A stretch of DNA of 64,000 nucleotides from Deltaproteobacteria bacterium (GTDB lineage: Bacteria > Myxococcota > XYA12-FULL-58-9), in NCBI GenBank assembly GCA_016218825.1, contig JACRCV010000007.1, positions 1-64,000 of the forward strand, given 5' to 3'. The stretch's first letter is position 1. Each line of letters starts with the position of its first letter. This document shows, piece by piece, positions 24,033 through 32,599 of the stretch. The position numbers and the translations under genes were made by a program. The notes under the pieces were generated by a model. That model did no database searches and was not told where the DNA came from. It worked only from the letters and a program-made list of their open reading frames with translations.

Positions 24033-24810
24033 CCGCGGCGAGCTCGGCGCCGAGAAAAGCTCGACCGACGCGCAGGACGCGCTGGCTGACGTCGGTCGCG
24101 AAGAAGCGGTCCTCGGCGGCGCGCCGCGGCGCGCTCAGGCTGTTCGCCTCGAGCGTGTCACGCACCACGATGGCGACCGCGCTGGCGGAGTCCACGAGCT
24201 CGACGCTGTTGCCCAAGATCTGCTGCAGCACCGGGCTCAAGAGCGGGTAGTGGGTGCAGCCCAGCACCACGGTGTCGACCTCGTGGGCGGCGAAGGGCGC
24301 CAGGTACTCGGTGGCGATCAGGCGGGTCGCGGGGTGGTCGACCATGCCCTCCTCGGCGAGGGGGACGAAGAGCGGGCAGCTCTTGGCGATGACCGTCGCC
24401 TCGGGGGCGAGGCGGGCGAGGGCGCGCTGGTAGCTGCCGCTCGTGATCGTGCCCTCGGTGCCGATGACGCCGATCCGATTGTTGCGGGTCGCGCGCGCCG
24501 CCATCGCGGCGCCGGGCTCGATGACGCCGACCACCGGCACCGCGAACGAAGCGCGGAGGAACTCGAGGGCGTGGGCGCTGGCGGTGTTGCAGGCGACCAC
24601 CAGCATCTTCGCGCCTTCGGTGAGCAGGAAGCGGGCGCAGGTGTGGGCGTAGCGCCGCACGACCTCCGACGACTTGGTGCCGTAGGGGACGCGGGCGGTG
24701 TCGCCGAGATAGAGGATGGCCTCGCGCGGCAGCACCCGGCGCAGGCCGGCGACGACGGTCAGGCCGCCGATCCCCGAGTCGAAGACGCCGATGGGTGCGG
24801 CCGGAGTCAC
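24013..24810 (-). CDS. murI: Glutamate racemase
   Basis: 265 aa; converts L- to D-glutamate for peptidoglycan. The catalytic cysteines are in VVACNTASA and LGCTHYPLL, and the N-terminal [10 protein letters not shown] and GDTARVPYG motifs are present. GTG 24810 is chosen because a TAGAGT box (24823-24818 on the minus strand) ends 7 nt before it, fitting a leaderless mRNA. GTG 24819 is possible. The 3' end overlaps the end of metH by 20 nt, so the two are convergent. Confidence 0.95.
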
Positions 24811-24817
24811 GGCCCGC

Positions 24818-24823
24818 ACTCTA
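24818..24823 (-). promoter_or_regulatory. -10 box of murI, leaderless arrangement
   Basis: TAGAGT on the minus strand, followed by 7 nt and then GTG. I do not see a convincing -35. Confidence 0.35.
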
Positions 24824-24886
24824 GCTTGATCGACCTGGCTGTGCCAGATTGCCCGCCCTGGCGTTTCGCCGGTCGCAGGTCGCGGC

Positions 24887-25522
24887 ATGGTCATGCTCAT
24901 CCTCAGCATCGTCGCCCTCGGGGTCGGTCCGGGGATCTTCCTGTTCGCGGATCACTTCGCGGGCAAGGGCGCGCGGGTGGTGCTCGAGATCCTCACGGTC
25001 ATCGCGGTGGGCGGGATCACGGTGTTTCAGATCCTGCCCGAGATCCTCGAGGTCCTGGGCTGGATGGCGATGATCCCGCTCGGCATCGGTTTGTTGGGCC
25101 CGAGCGCGGTCGAGCGCAGCATGAAGAGCCTCGCCAACCCGGCGCACGTCGTCGTACGGGTGTTGGTCGTGGTCGGGTTGGGGCTGCACGAGTTTTTGGA
25201 CGGCATGGCCCTGTCCGCGCCACAAGTATCGAGCGCCCAGGCCGCGAGCGCGCTGCCCTGGGCGGTGGTCCTGCACCGGTTGTCGATCGGGTTGGTCCTG
25301 TGGTGGTTGGTGCGGCCCCGCCTCGGCGGGTACGTCGCCGCCGGCATCCTCGCGGCGATGGGGATCGTGACCGTAGGCGGCTATTGCACCGGGGAGGCGG
25401 TCCTCGCCAGCCTCGACGAGCGGCAGTTCGCGGTGTTCGAGGCGCTGGTGGCCGGGTCGCTGTTGCACGTCGTCGTGCACTCCCACGACCACCATGGGAC
25501 CGCCGAGCACGCTCCGTCTTGA
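24887..25522 (+). CDS. ZIP-like metal transporter family membrane protein
   Basis: 211 aa with about seven hydrophobic segments. LGLHEFLDGMAL and VVLHRLSIGLVL occupy the places of the two metal-binding helices of ZIP transporters (usually HNFPEG and HEIPEG). A third His-bearing helix (GSLLHVVVHS) runs into a His-rich C-terminus (HSHDHHGTAEH). The family moves zinc, iron or manganese into the cytosol. It is short for a ZIP (usually 250-300 aa) and the second motif has lost its Glu, so transport activity is not certain. It diverges from murI and converges on the sulfatase-like gene. Confidence 0.6.
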   Translation: MVMLILSIVALGVGPGIFLFADHFAGKGARVVLEILTVIAVGGITVFQILPEILEVLGWMAMIPLGIGLLGPSAVERSMKSLANPAHVVVRVLVVVGLGLHEFLDGMALSAPQVSSAQAASALPWAVVLHRLSIGLVLWWLVRPRLGGYVAAGILAAMGIVTVGGYCTGEAVLASLDERQFAVFEALVAGSLLHVVVHSHDHHGTAEHAPS

Positions 25523-25549
25523 GGCGGCGCCAGGCGCGGACGCAGGCGC

Positions 25550-27481
25550 TCACTTCACGTAGCCGAGGGCCCGCAGCGCCTGCAGGTCTTTCACGGACGG
25601 CGGCGAGTAGCCGGTGGTCGTCGTCGTCGCGGCGTGGAGCAGCGCGGCACCGCGGCGGGCGATGGCAGAGTCGGAGGGGAGCGGGTGCCGCTCGTAGGGG
25701 TCCGGGGCGCGGGCGAATACCTCGATCGGGCCGTCCGCGGTGCGGATGGCGCGCAGCTCCGGCGTGCTCACCGACGTGCGGTCGGGTCCGTACAGGGTCG
25801 ACTCGCTGAGCACGAAGGGATGACCCGGCGGCGCGCGGCCGAACAGGGCCGGACTGAGATCAAAGGCCGGTGTCGTCGTCGGCGACGCGATCCCCGCCAT
25901 GCCGAGCACGGTGGCGAAGACGTCGGCGACGGCAACCAGGCTGTCGACGCGCGGCAGCGCCCGGCCGCGGTCCTGCGCCGACGGCACGAGCAGCAGCGGC
26001 ACGCGGGTCAGCTCCTGGTAGAGCGTGTGACCGTGGTCCACGCCCCAGCGCGTCACCGGCTCCCGATCGGTCGGCCGCGGCGCTTCCTCTTCGGCGTGGT
26101 CCCAGAGCTCCTCGCCGTGATCCGAAGCCAAGACGATCGCGGTGCTCTCTTCGAGGTGGGACTCCGCGAGGGCCTGCATCAGCCGCGCGAGCTCGCGGTC
26201 GATGCCGAGGAACGAAGCGCGGTACAGGGCTCGGCGGCAGGTCATGCGGCGGTGCTCGTCGGCGGTCGGCGGGCTGTGCGGCTGCTTGATCCCCTCCCAG
26301 CCGAAGGGTAGCGGCGTGACCTCGCGGCACTCATCGGGCAGCGCCCCGGCTTTTTGCGGCAAGTCGACCGGCTCGTGCAGATCGACGAGGAGCACGAAGC
26401 CGAAGAACGGCACGGCGCGGGGCTCGCGCAGGATCTCGAGCAAGCGGTCGACGACGTTTTGGGCGCGGCGTTTGTCGGAGAGCATGCGGCCGGGGGCCGG
26501 GAACAGCTCGTAGAACCGGTCGAAGCCGCGCCACAGGGCGCGCGCGCTGTAGGGGTTCGGCACCACGGCGAAGGTCTCGAAGCCGCTCCAACCGAGCACC
26601 TCCGGGAGGGTCGTGACCTCGGGGCGGAGATCGCGGGTCGTGCCCGCGAGTCGCAAGGCACCGTGAGCGCGCGGGGTCAGGCCGGTGAGCATCGAGGTGA
26701 CGGCCGGGTAGGTCCAGGAGCTGTTCGAGAACGCGTCCGCGAAGAAGCTCCCGGTCTTGCACCAGCGCTCGTAGAGGTGGGGGGCGTTGGCGCTCGTCTC
26801 CGGGGTGCAGTCGAACAGGTCGCGGCGCAGCGTGTCGACGACCACCAACAGGACGTTGCGGCGGCCGGCGGTCCGACCAGTGGTGGTGAAGCGGACCTCC
26901 GCGGCCGCGACCCACAGCGGTTGCGCGCCACAGGCGGCACTTGGCGTCAAGGCGACGCTCAGAGTCGTCGGCCCGCTGGTCGAGGAGCGCTGCAGGTGCA
27001 CCCGCGACCACTCGCCGGGGTCCGCGGCCCTGACGGCTGCCGTGGTCCGCGTGACGGCCGCCGCGCCCGGCCAGGCTACCGTGAGGGTCACCTGACAGCC
27101 TTGCGGGACCGACTCCAGGGCGGTTCCCGGTGTCAGCCATAGCTCCGCAGCGGTCGAGCCTTGCGGGACGTCGAGGTGCCCGGTGTACGGCAAGTGAAGG
27201 ATCTGCGCCGGCCGCCGGATCGAACCGAGGCGCACCGGCTGGAGCGCCGGTGACCCGGCCTCCGTGGTCTGCAGGCGCCAGGCGTTGAGCAGCGGCTTTG
27301 GGGGCGGCGCCGCGGTCGTTGTCGGCGCGGCGAGGGCGGCGCGACGAACGAGGGGCGACGGCGGATCTTGGTCGACAGGGGCGACGCAGCCTTGCGCGAG
27401 CAGCAGAGCGATCGCGACGGTGACGCGGTCCGAGGCGCGGTGGTGGAGGGGCAGCCGACGGTGCGCGGGGGCTCGCGGCAT
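25550..27481 (-). CDS. Sulfatase/alkaline-phosphatase superfamily lipoprotein
   Basis: 643 aa. Lipobox LAQGC with Cys32. Residues about 60-225 form an extra beta-rich N-terminal domain. The sulfatase-fold core begins at RNVLLVVVDTLRRDLFD, with metal-binding Asp. The nucleophile region reads SSWTYPAVTSMLTG, so the sulfatase CxPSR motif that becomes formylglycine is replaced by a Thr; ASDHGEELWDH supplies the C-terminal metal ligands. This pattern fits phosphoesterase or phosphotransferase members better than true sulfatases. It is probably periplasmic and anchored by lipid. ATG 27481 lies 10 nt after a good promoter. The substrate is unknown. Confidence 0.82.
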   Translation of the reverse strand: MPRAPAHRRLPLHHRASDRVTVAIALLLAQGCVAPVDQDPPSPLVRRAALAAPTTTAAPPPKPLLNAWRLQTTEAGSPALQPVRLGSIRRPAQILHLPYTGHLDVPQGSTAAELWLTPGTALESVPQGCQVTLTVAWPGAAAVTRTTAAVRAADPGEWSRVHLQRSSTSGPTTLSVALTPSAACGAQPLWVAAAEVRFTTTGRTAGRRNVLLVVVDTLRRDLFDCTPETSANAPHLYERWCKTGSFFADAFSNSSWTYPAVTSMLTGLTPRAHGALRLAGTTRDLRPEVTTLPEVLGWSGFETFAVVPNPYSARALWRGFDRFYELFPAPGRMLSDKRRAQNVVDRLLEILREPRAVPFFGFVLLVDLHEPVDLPQKAGALPDECREVTPLPFGWEGIKQPHSPPTADEHRRMTCRRALYRASFLGIDRELARLMQALAESHLEESTAIVLASDHGEELWDHAEEEAPRPTDREPVTRWGVDHGHTLYQELTRVPLLLVPSAQDRGRALPRVDSLVAVADVFATVLGMAGIASPTTTPAFDLSPALFGRAPPGHPFVLSESTLYGPDRTSVSTPELRAIRTADGPIEVFARAPDPYERHPLPSDSAIARRGAALLHAATTTTTGYSPPSVKDLQALRALGYVK

Positions 27482-27491
27482 CGTGAGCGCC

Positions 27492-27520
27492 GTTGTATGG
27501 GCCGCGCCCGCGACGGTCAA
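27492..27520 (-). promoter_or_regulatory. Promoter of sulfatase-like lipoprotein gene
   Basis: On the minus strand, TTGACC (27520-27515), 17 nt, then TACAAC (27497-27492). The ATG at 27481 follows after 10 nt, so the leader is at most a few bases. Confidence 0.55.
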
Positions 27521-27542
27521 TCGGGCGCCGCCCGGGTGTTGC

Positions 27543-27571
27543 TTGGCTCGAGTGGTGCCTTGTGGCATAGA
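27543..27571 (+). promoter_or_regulatory. Candidate promoter of SH3-like lipoprotein gene
   Basis: TTGGCT (27543-27548), 17 nt, CATAGA (27566-27571). A ribosome site AGAGGG precedes the ATG at 27602. It diverges from the sulfatase gene promoter. Confidence 0.35.
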
Positions 27572-27601
27572 GGGTCGGGTCTCAGGCGAAAGAGGGAACC
27601 C

Positions 27602-28372
27602 ATGACGCGCAGTCTCCTGCTGTTCCTGTTGGCCTTCGCGGTCGCTGCCTGCACCAAGGACGAGGCCGTCGCGCCGACGCCTGACAATCGCCCATCGCCC
27701 GCCGCGACCGCGCCGGCGGCGCCGGTGCCGGCCGGGGAGCCCGAGCAGGCGCTGGTGACCGCGGTGACCAGCCTGAAGCGGGAGCCGAACGACGCCGCCA
27801 AGGTGGACGCGGCCGACGGCAAGAAGGTCAGCAACTGGGTCGCGACGCTCTATCGCGGTGAGCAGGTCACGGTGCTGAAGGTCCAGGACGACTGGGCGGC
27901 GATCAAGGCCTCCGACGAATCGACGGGTTGGATGAAGAAGACCGACCTGCTGCCGAACGAGGGCACGTCGCTGGCGACGGTGTTCGAGACCGTGAAGACC
28001 TTCAACCGTCCCGACCTGCTGGCGCTGAACGCGGCGCGCACGATCGAGTCCGGGACCCTGTTGTTCGTCGTCAAGACCAAGGATCAGTTCAGCGAGGTCA
28101 ACTTCCAGGGCAAGGCCACGGCGTGGGTCCTCTCCGAGAAGCTGAACATGGACGTGAACGAGATCGCCGCGGCGAAGCTCGTCAACAAGATCCGCTGGCT
28201 GAAGGCGAAGAAGGACCCGGCCGCCGACCAGTTCCTCGAGCTCGCCCGGTCCCAGTTCGGCGGCAGCCGCCTGGTGACGATGTTCGACGAGGCCGCCAAG
28301 GCGGGGACCGAGCCGGGCGAGGCTGCCGCTCCCGAAGGGGCCGGCACGGCGCCTGCGGGCGGCGCCAACTAG
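27602..28372 (+). CDS. Lipoprotein with bacterial SH3-like domains
   Basis: 256 aa. Lipobox VAAC with Cys17, then an Ala/Pro-rich linker to about 55. Residues about 60-120 look like a bacterial SH3 domain (VATLYRGEQVTVLKVQDDW, then STGWMKKTDLL); a second copy follows at about 130-185 (ESGTLLFVVKTKDQFSEV, then ATAWVLSEKL). Such domains bind peptidoglycan or act as periplasmic adaptors. The C-terminus is a Glu/Ala/Gly-rich tail. The ATG has AGAGGG 5 nt upstream. It diverges from the sulfatase-like lipoprotein gene; a functional link is possible but unproven. Confidence 0.75.
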   Translation: MTRSLLLFLLAFAVAACTKDEAVAPTPDNRPSPAATAPAAPVPAGEPEQALVTAVTSLKREPNDAAKVDAADGKKVSNWVATLYRGEQVTVLKVQDDWAAIKASDESTGWMKKTDLLPNEGTSLATVFETVKTFNRPDLLALNAARTIESGTLLFVVKTKDQFSEVNFQGKATAWVLSEKLNMDVNEIAAAKLVNKIRWLKAKKDPAADQFLELARSQFGGSRLVTMFDEAAKAGTEPGEAAAPEGAGTAPAGGAN

Positions 28373-28435
28373 CCGCCACATCTGATGAAGAGGTCGTCCG
28401 GTACCCTTTGTCGCCGTCCTGCTGGTTCGCTGCGC

Positions 28436-28441
28436 TAGAAT
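28436..28441 (+). promoter_or_regulatory. -10 box before the pseudoreceiver-TPR gene
   Basis: TAGAAT; transcription would start near 28448, giving a leader of about 12 nt before ATG 28460. No clear -35. Confidence 0.35.
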
Positions 28442-28459
28442 CGTGACAGGTTGTCGGCG

Positions 28460-30235
28460 ATGCGCGCCAAGATCCTCCTTGCCCACGGTGACACGCAGCA
28501 GCTCGAGCGCGTCGTCGGGATGCTCACCGGCGCCGGCTTCGACGTCGTCGCGACCCCGGACGGTGGCGACGCGTTCGCGCGCTTCTTCGAAGAACAGCCC
28601 GATCTGGTGATCTGCAGCGAGTCGCTGCCGGTGCTCGACGGTCCGAGCTTCGGTCGGATGATCCACTCCCAGGCCGGGAACCTGCCGGTGGTCCTGTTGA
28701 CGCGCGATCCGGAGCTCGTCGACTCCAACGAGTTCCTGGTGCTGCACGAGCCGCTCGAGCTCGAGGCGCTGATGGCGCTGGTGCCTAACGTTCGCCCGAC
28801 CTTGAAGCCGGTCGTGGCGCCCTCGGCTGCGGCTCCGACGCCGTCGCCGCCGGCGTCCGCGGAGCATGCCGAGATCCACCAGATCCTGGTGCGCTTCCAG
28901 CGCTCGGGCAACCTGCTGGCGCTCCTGGACAACGCCGGGTTGGAGCGGATAGCCGCGATCGCGGCGCTGCAGCACCGCCAGGCCGACGAGCGCGTCATCC
29001 GCGAAGGCGATCCCTGCGACGGGTTCTACCTCGTCGTCGACGGCGAGGTGCGGGTGACCCTGGCCGAGCGCGACGACCAGGAGGTGGCGCGTCTCTCGGC
29101 CGGCGGCTTCTTCGGCGAGATGGCGCTGCTCTCGGATCAGCCGCGCTCCGCCTCGGTGTGGACCTGCGCACCGATGCAGCTGTTGTGGTTCGAGAAGGAC
29201 GCGGTGCTGAAGCTCCTCGACGACTACCCGGGGTTGCGGGAGGTCTTGGGCGGCGTCGCGGTGCAGCGGGCCGAGGAGAACCTCCTGCAGGCGCTCGCCG
29301 GCGACGACGACGTGCAGCGCAATCTGTCCCAGGTCTTGGACGGCATTGGTCAAGTCGCCGTCGAAGGTGGCCCGGTCGCTGCGGCGGCGACGAGCTCGGG
29401 CGTGGGCTCGGACGCGGCGGGGTCGGTTGCCCCTGCGGCTCGCGGTGCGGCGTCGCGCTGGCAAGCGCTGTGGCTGCACTACCAGGTGGCGCGGCTGTGG
29501 GCGGAGCGCCATCGCTTCGAGCTCGGGTTGGTGGTGGGCGTCCTTTCGGGGATCGTCGTTGCCTCGTCGCTGATGCTGATGCTGCAGAGCGGCGCGCCGG
29601 TGGCGCCGCCGCCGAGCGAGACCGCGACCGCGGCCCCGGCGGTCGATGAGTCGTTCGTGGGGCCGCCGTATCCGCCGCCGACGAGCGAGCACGCCGGCGT
29701 CGGATCGTCGCCGGCCGGCGCCGAGACCGCTGCGGAGGGCCCGCCGGCCCCAGGGCCGACGCCGGAGCCCGGGGTCGCCGCGGCGCTCGCGCCGGCACCG
29801 ACCCCGCCGTCCGAGACAACGCCGACTGCGGGCTCAGGGCCGAGCGCGGCAGAGGGTAGCCCGGGCGCCGTTCCGGAGCGCAAGGTGCTGCGCCGGCATC
29901 TCTTGGACGCGTACAAGGCCAAGCAGTTCGCGAGCGCGGTGAAGTGGGGCACCGAGATGCGCGCCGCCTACAGCCTCGACTGGGAGGCGTTGTTGGCGCT
30001 GGCGCACGCCGAGCGCGAGGTCGGGCAGACGAAGATGGCGTTGCAGGACTACCTGACCTTCGTCGCCGAGCATCCCAACTACGTGGTCACCGACGACGCC
30101 CAGTTCTGGGCCGCGGAGCTCTTGACCGCCGACGGGCGGGTGCGCGAGGCCCGCCACCTGTACGAGCTCGTCGCCGCCAACCCGAAGAGTGATTTTCGCA
30201 CCTCGGCCAAGACGCGGCTCCAATCCCTGAAGTAG
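28460..30235 (+). CDS. Pseudoreceiver - cyclic-nucleotide-binding - transmembrane - TPR-like fusion protein
   Basis: 591 aa. Residues 1-115 have a receiver fold, but the phospho-acceptor Asp is Ser (PDLVICSESLP), the paired N-terminal acidic residues are missing (LLAHGDT) and the conserved Lys is replaced (LHEPLEL), so phosphorylation is unlikely. Residues about 140-265 are a cNMP-binding domain with a phosphate cassette-like segment (GGFFGEMALLSDQPRSASV), close to the consensus GEx5-7RxA. One membrane helix lies at about 355-377, then an Ala/Pro-rich linker of about 100 residues, then TPR-like helices (about 480-591). The cytosolic nucleotide sensor could transmit to the TPR part across the membrane. 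ATG 28460 is preferred over TTG 28451 because CAGG lies 9 nt upstream. Confidence 0.75.
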   Translation: MRAKILLAHGDTQQLERVVGMLTGAGFDVVATPDGGDAFARFFEEQPDLVICSESLPVLDGPSFGRMIHSQAGNLPVVLLTRDPELVDSNEFLVLHEPLELEALMALVPNVRPTLKPVVAPSAAAPTPSPPASAEHAEIHQILVRFQRSGNLLALLDNAGLERIAAIAALQHRQADERVIREGDPCDGFYLVVDGEVRVTLAERDDQEVARLSAGGFFGEMALLSDQPRSASVWTCAPMQLLWFEKDAVLKLLDDYPGLREVLGGVAVQRAEENLLQALAGDDDVQRNLSQVLDGIGQVAVEGGPVAAAATSSGVGSDAAGSVAPAARGAASRWQALWLHYQVARLWAERHRFELGLVVGVLSGIVVASSLMLMLQSGAPVAPPPSETATAAPAVDESFVGPPYPPPTSEHAGVGSSPAGAETAAEGPPAPGPTPEPGVAAALAPAPTPPSETTPTAGSGPSAAEGSPGAVPERKVLRRHLLDAYKAKQFASAVKWGTEMRAAYSLDWEALLALAHAEREVGQTKMALQDYLTFVAEHPNYVVTDDAQFWAAELLTADGRVREARHLYELVAANPKSDFRTSAKTRLQSLK

Positions 30236-30244
30236 CCGAGCGGC

Positions 30245-30274
30245 TCGACAAAGGCCCAAAGCCTCACGTAGATT
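30245..30274 (+). promoter_or_regulatory. Promoter of M20-like/MBL gene pair, leaderless arrangement
   Basis: TCGACA (30245-30250), 18 nt, TAGATT (30269-30274), then 7 nt to the ATG at 30282. Confidence 0.45.
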
Positions 30275-30281
30275 GTGCGCC

Positions 30282-31670
30282 ATGAGCTTCGACTGGGGGG
30301 AGGTCCGGCGCGAGGCGGTGCAGGTCCTCGCGGACCTGATTCGGCTGGACACCCAGAACCCCCCGGGCAACGAAAAGGCCGCGGCCGACTACCTGGCGGC
30401 AAAGCTCGCCGCCGAGGGCATCGAGCCGCGTCTGTTTGAAGCCGCGCCCAAGCGCACGAACGTCGTCGCCCGCCTCAAAGGGAACGGTACCGCGCCGCCG
30501 CTGTTGCTCTCCGCGCACCTGGACGTGAGCCCGCCGCGGGCGGAGGCGTGGACGCACCCGCCGTTCGCGGCGACCGAGGCCGACGGCTATCTCTGGGGCG
30601 CCGGCGCCACGAGCATGAAGTACGCCGCGGCGCAGGCGCTCGCGATCATGGCGGTGCTGAAGCGCACCGGCGTGGCCCTCAAACGCGATCTGATCTTCGC
30701 CGGGGTCGCCGACAAGGTGCAGGGCGGCGCGCTCGGCGCCGGCTACTTGGTCGACAGCCACCGCGATCAGATCCAGGCGGAGTTCTGTTTGACCGAGCGG
30801 GGCGGCATGGTGATGCCGCTGTTGGGACAGTCACTGGCCCTGGTGGGGACCGCGACCAAGGGTTTCGAGTGGTTGCGCGTTCGGGTGCGCGGCAAACCCG
30901 GCTTCGGGCGCGAGCCCAATCCCGAGAGCGCCTTCGCGCGCCTGGTGCACGGCCTGCATCGGTTTGCCAACGGCAGAATGGGCTTCGAGCTCTGCGGCGC
31001 CACCAACGCCTGCCTGGGCGAGGTCGGTGCCGGCGCCGGTGGTTGGGGCGGGCTGGTGGTGTCGCTCTTGCGGAGTCCGATCACCGCGCCGCTGGCGCTG
31101 CGGATGATGAACGGCGAGAAGCGGCGGTGGCTGGAGGCGGCGCTGTATCACACCGCGGTGGTGACGGGGCTGTCGGGTGGGGACACGCGGCTGGCGAGCG
31201 TGGTCGCCGACGAGGCCGGCGCGGTGATCGACGGCCGCTACCTGCCGACCTTGGGCCGGGAGCGCTTCGTGTCGCGGCTCGAGGCGACGTTGGGTCACGA
31301 GGCGGAGCTCTTGTCGTTGTGCGGCTTGCCACCCACCGATTTCCCGCGCCGCTCGGAGCTGATGACCGCCATCATCCGCGGCGTACGCGGTCACGAGCCC
31401 AACGCCCGCGTCGTCCCGTTCTTGGTGCCGGACTTCACCGACGCCGCGCACTACGTGCGGGCCGGCGTCATCTCCTACGGCTTCTTCCCGGTGCGGCTGC
31501 AGGAGGACGAGGCGTTCTTGAGTATGGCGGACGCGCCGGACGAGCGCCTGAGCGTGCAGGGCTTCGGCGATGGTCTCGAGATCCTGTACGACGTGGTGCT
31601 CGAGATGTGTGGCCTGGAGCCGCACAAGAGCGGCCCGGTCGCCCGTCCGGCGATTCCCGCGCCGACGTGA
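30282..31670 (+). CDS. M20-family peptidase-like protein, catalytic residues missing
   Basis: 462 aa; length and fold pattern match M20 carboxypeptidases of the CPS1/PM20D1 type (LSAHLDVSP, WTHPPFAATEADGYLWGAG). Key residues differ. The bridging Asp of GRGTLDDK is Ser (GAGATSMK). The catalytic Glu and next metal ligand of DEEVGG are Lys and Val (ADKVQGG). The late His of HGxDER is Asp (ADAPDER). The first His and Asp and a Glu (LTERGG) remain. It is thus probably not a working di-zinc peptidase and could be a binding or regulatory protein. There is no signal peptide. The MBL-fold gene starts 7 nt after its stop, so the two form an operon. Confidence 0.78.
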   Translation: MSFDWGEVRREAVQVLADLIRLDTQNPPGNEKAAADYLAAKLAAEGIEPRLFEAAPKRTNVVARLKGNGTAPPLLLSAHLDVSPPRAEAWTHPPFAATEADGYLWGAGATSMKYAAAQALAIMAVLKRTGVALKRDLIFAGVADKVQGGALGAGYLVDSHRDQIQAEFCLTERGGMVMPLLGQSLALVGTATKGFEWLRVRVRGKPGFGREPNPESAFARLVHGLHRFANGRMGFELCGATNACLGEVGAGAGGWGGLVVSLLRSPITAPLALRMMNGEKRRWLEAALYHTAVVTGLSGGDTRLASVVADEAGAVIDGRYLPTLGRERFVSRLEATLGHEAELLSLCGLPPTDFPRRSELMTAIIRGVRGHEPNARVVPFLVPDFTDAAHYVRAGVISYGFFPVRLQEDEAFLSMADAPDERLSVQGFGDGLEILYDVVLEMCGLEPHKSGPVARPAIPAPT

Positions 31671-31677
31671 CGCGACC

Positions 31678-32538
31678 ATGCTGCAAGTCGAGCATTCGGG
31701 GCCTGTCGAGCGGATCGAGCTCGCGCGGCGGATCTGCGGCGTGCGCGTCCGCAGCGCCAGCGCCTATCTCGTCGACGGCCTCCTCATCGACGCCGGACCA
31801 CCGGCGGTCGCCCCCGAGCTCGTGGCGTATCTGCGGCAGCGGCCGCCGGCGCAGGTCTACAACACCCACCACCACGAGGATCACGTCGGCGCGAATCGCC
31901 TGATCCAACAGACCTTCGGCGTGCCGATCGGTGCCAGCGCCGCCGCGCTCCGGCTCGCCGGGGCGTTGTTGCCGATGCACTGGTACCGGCGGGTGGTGTG
32001 GGGCCGGCCGCAAGCCGCGACGCTCACCGCGAACGACGACGCGATCACGACGCCGCGCTATCGCTTCGAGGTGATCCCGACGCCGGGGCACTCGCCGGAT
32101 CACGTCTGCCTGTTCGAGCGCCGCGAGGGCTGGCTGTTCGCCGGCGACCTGTTCTTGCACGAGCGCGTTCGCTACCTGCGGGCCGATGAAGATCTGGCGC
32201 TCGAGGTGGCGGCCCTGGAGCGGGTGGCGGCGCTCCGGCCGCGGCTGTTGTTCTGCGCGCACGCCGGGCGGGTCGACGCGCCGGTCGCGGCGATCAACCG
32301 GAAGCTGGCGTTCTGGCGCGACAGGGCGGCGCGGGCCCGGGAGCTGCGGCGGCGAGGCATCGACCGGCGCCAGATCCAGCGCGCGGTGCTCGGTGTCGAG
32401 GGGCCGTTGACTCTGGTGAGCGGCGGGCACTTCTCCAAGGCGGCGATGCTCAAGGCGCTGTTGGCGCTCCCAGACGACGGCCTGCCCCCGCCCCCCGACG
32501 CCGGGGCCGGGCGCGCGCTGTCGATGTACTCCTGGTGA
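31678..32538 (+). CDS. Metallo-beta-lactamase-fold hydrolase
   Basis: 286 aa, cytoplasmic. The zinc motif HxHxDH is present as H64-H65-H66-E67-D68-H69 (THHHEDHVG). Further ligands are in PTPGHSPDHVCLF and FAGDLFLHERV, and the late His in CAHAG. This is the glyoxalase II/RNase Z-like branch, whose members cleave thioesters, lactones or phosphodiesters. A C-terminal helical part (about 205-265) resembles the extra helical domain of LACTB2-like proteins. ATG 31678 is chosen because the conserved fold starts right after it. It is in an operon with the M20-like gene. Confidence 0.85.
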   Translation: MLQVEHSGPVERIELARRICGVRVRSASAYLVDGLLIDAGPPAVAPELVAYLRQRPPAQVYNTHHHEDHVGANRLIQQTFGVPIGASAAALRLAGALLPMHWYRRVVWGRPQAATLTANDDAITTPRYRFEVIPTPGHSPDHVCLFERREGWLFAGDLFLHERVRYLRADEDLALEVAALERVAALRPRLLFCAHAGRVDAPVAAINRKLAFWRDRAARARELRRRGIDRRQIQRAVLGVEGPLTLVSGGHFSKAAMLKALLALPDDGLPPPPDAGAGRALSMYSW

Positions 32539-32563
32539 GGACAGGACAAATATTGGGAAGTTC

Positions 32564-32592
32564 TTGTGCTCCGGCCTGCCGGCCCGTACAAT
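32564..32592 (+). promoter_or_regulatory. Promoter of structured leader/fpr
   Basis: TTGTGC (32564-32569), exactly 17 nt, TACAAT (32587-32592). Predicted start of transcription near 32599. A good match in a GC-rich background. Confidence 0.6.
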
Positions 32593-32599
32593 AGCGTTA

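Noticed and set aside
27484-29692. Minus-strand reading frame continuous with the sulfatase gene
   Set aside because: It is a shadow of the pseudoreceiver gene on the other strand; the lipoprotein signal and promoter fix the start at 27481.
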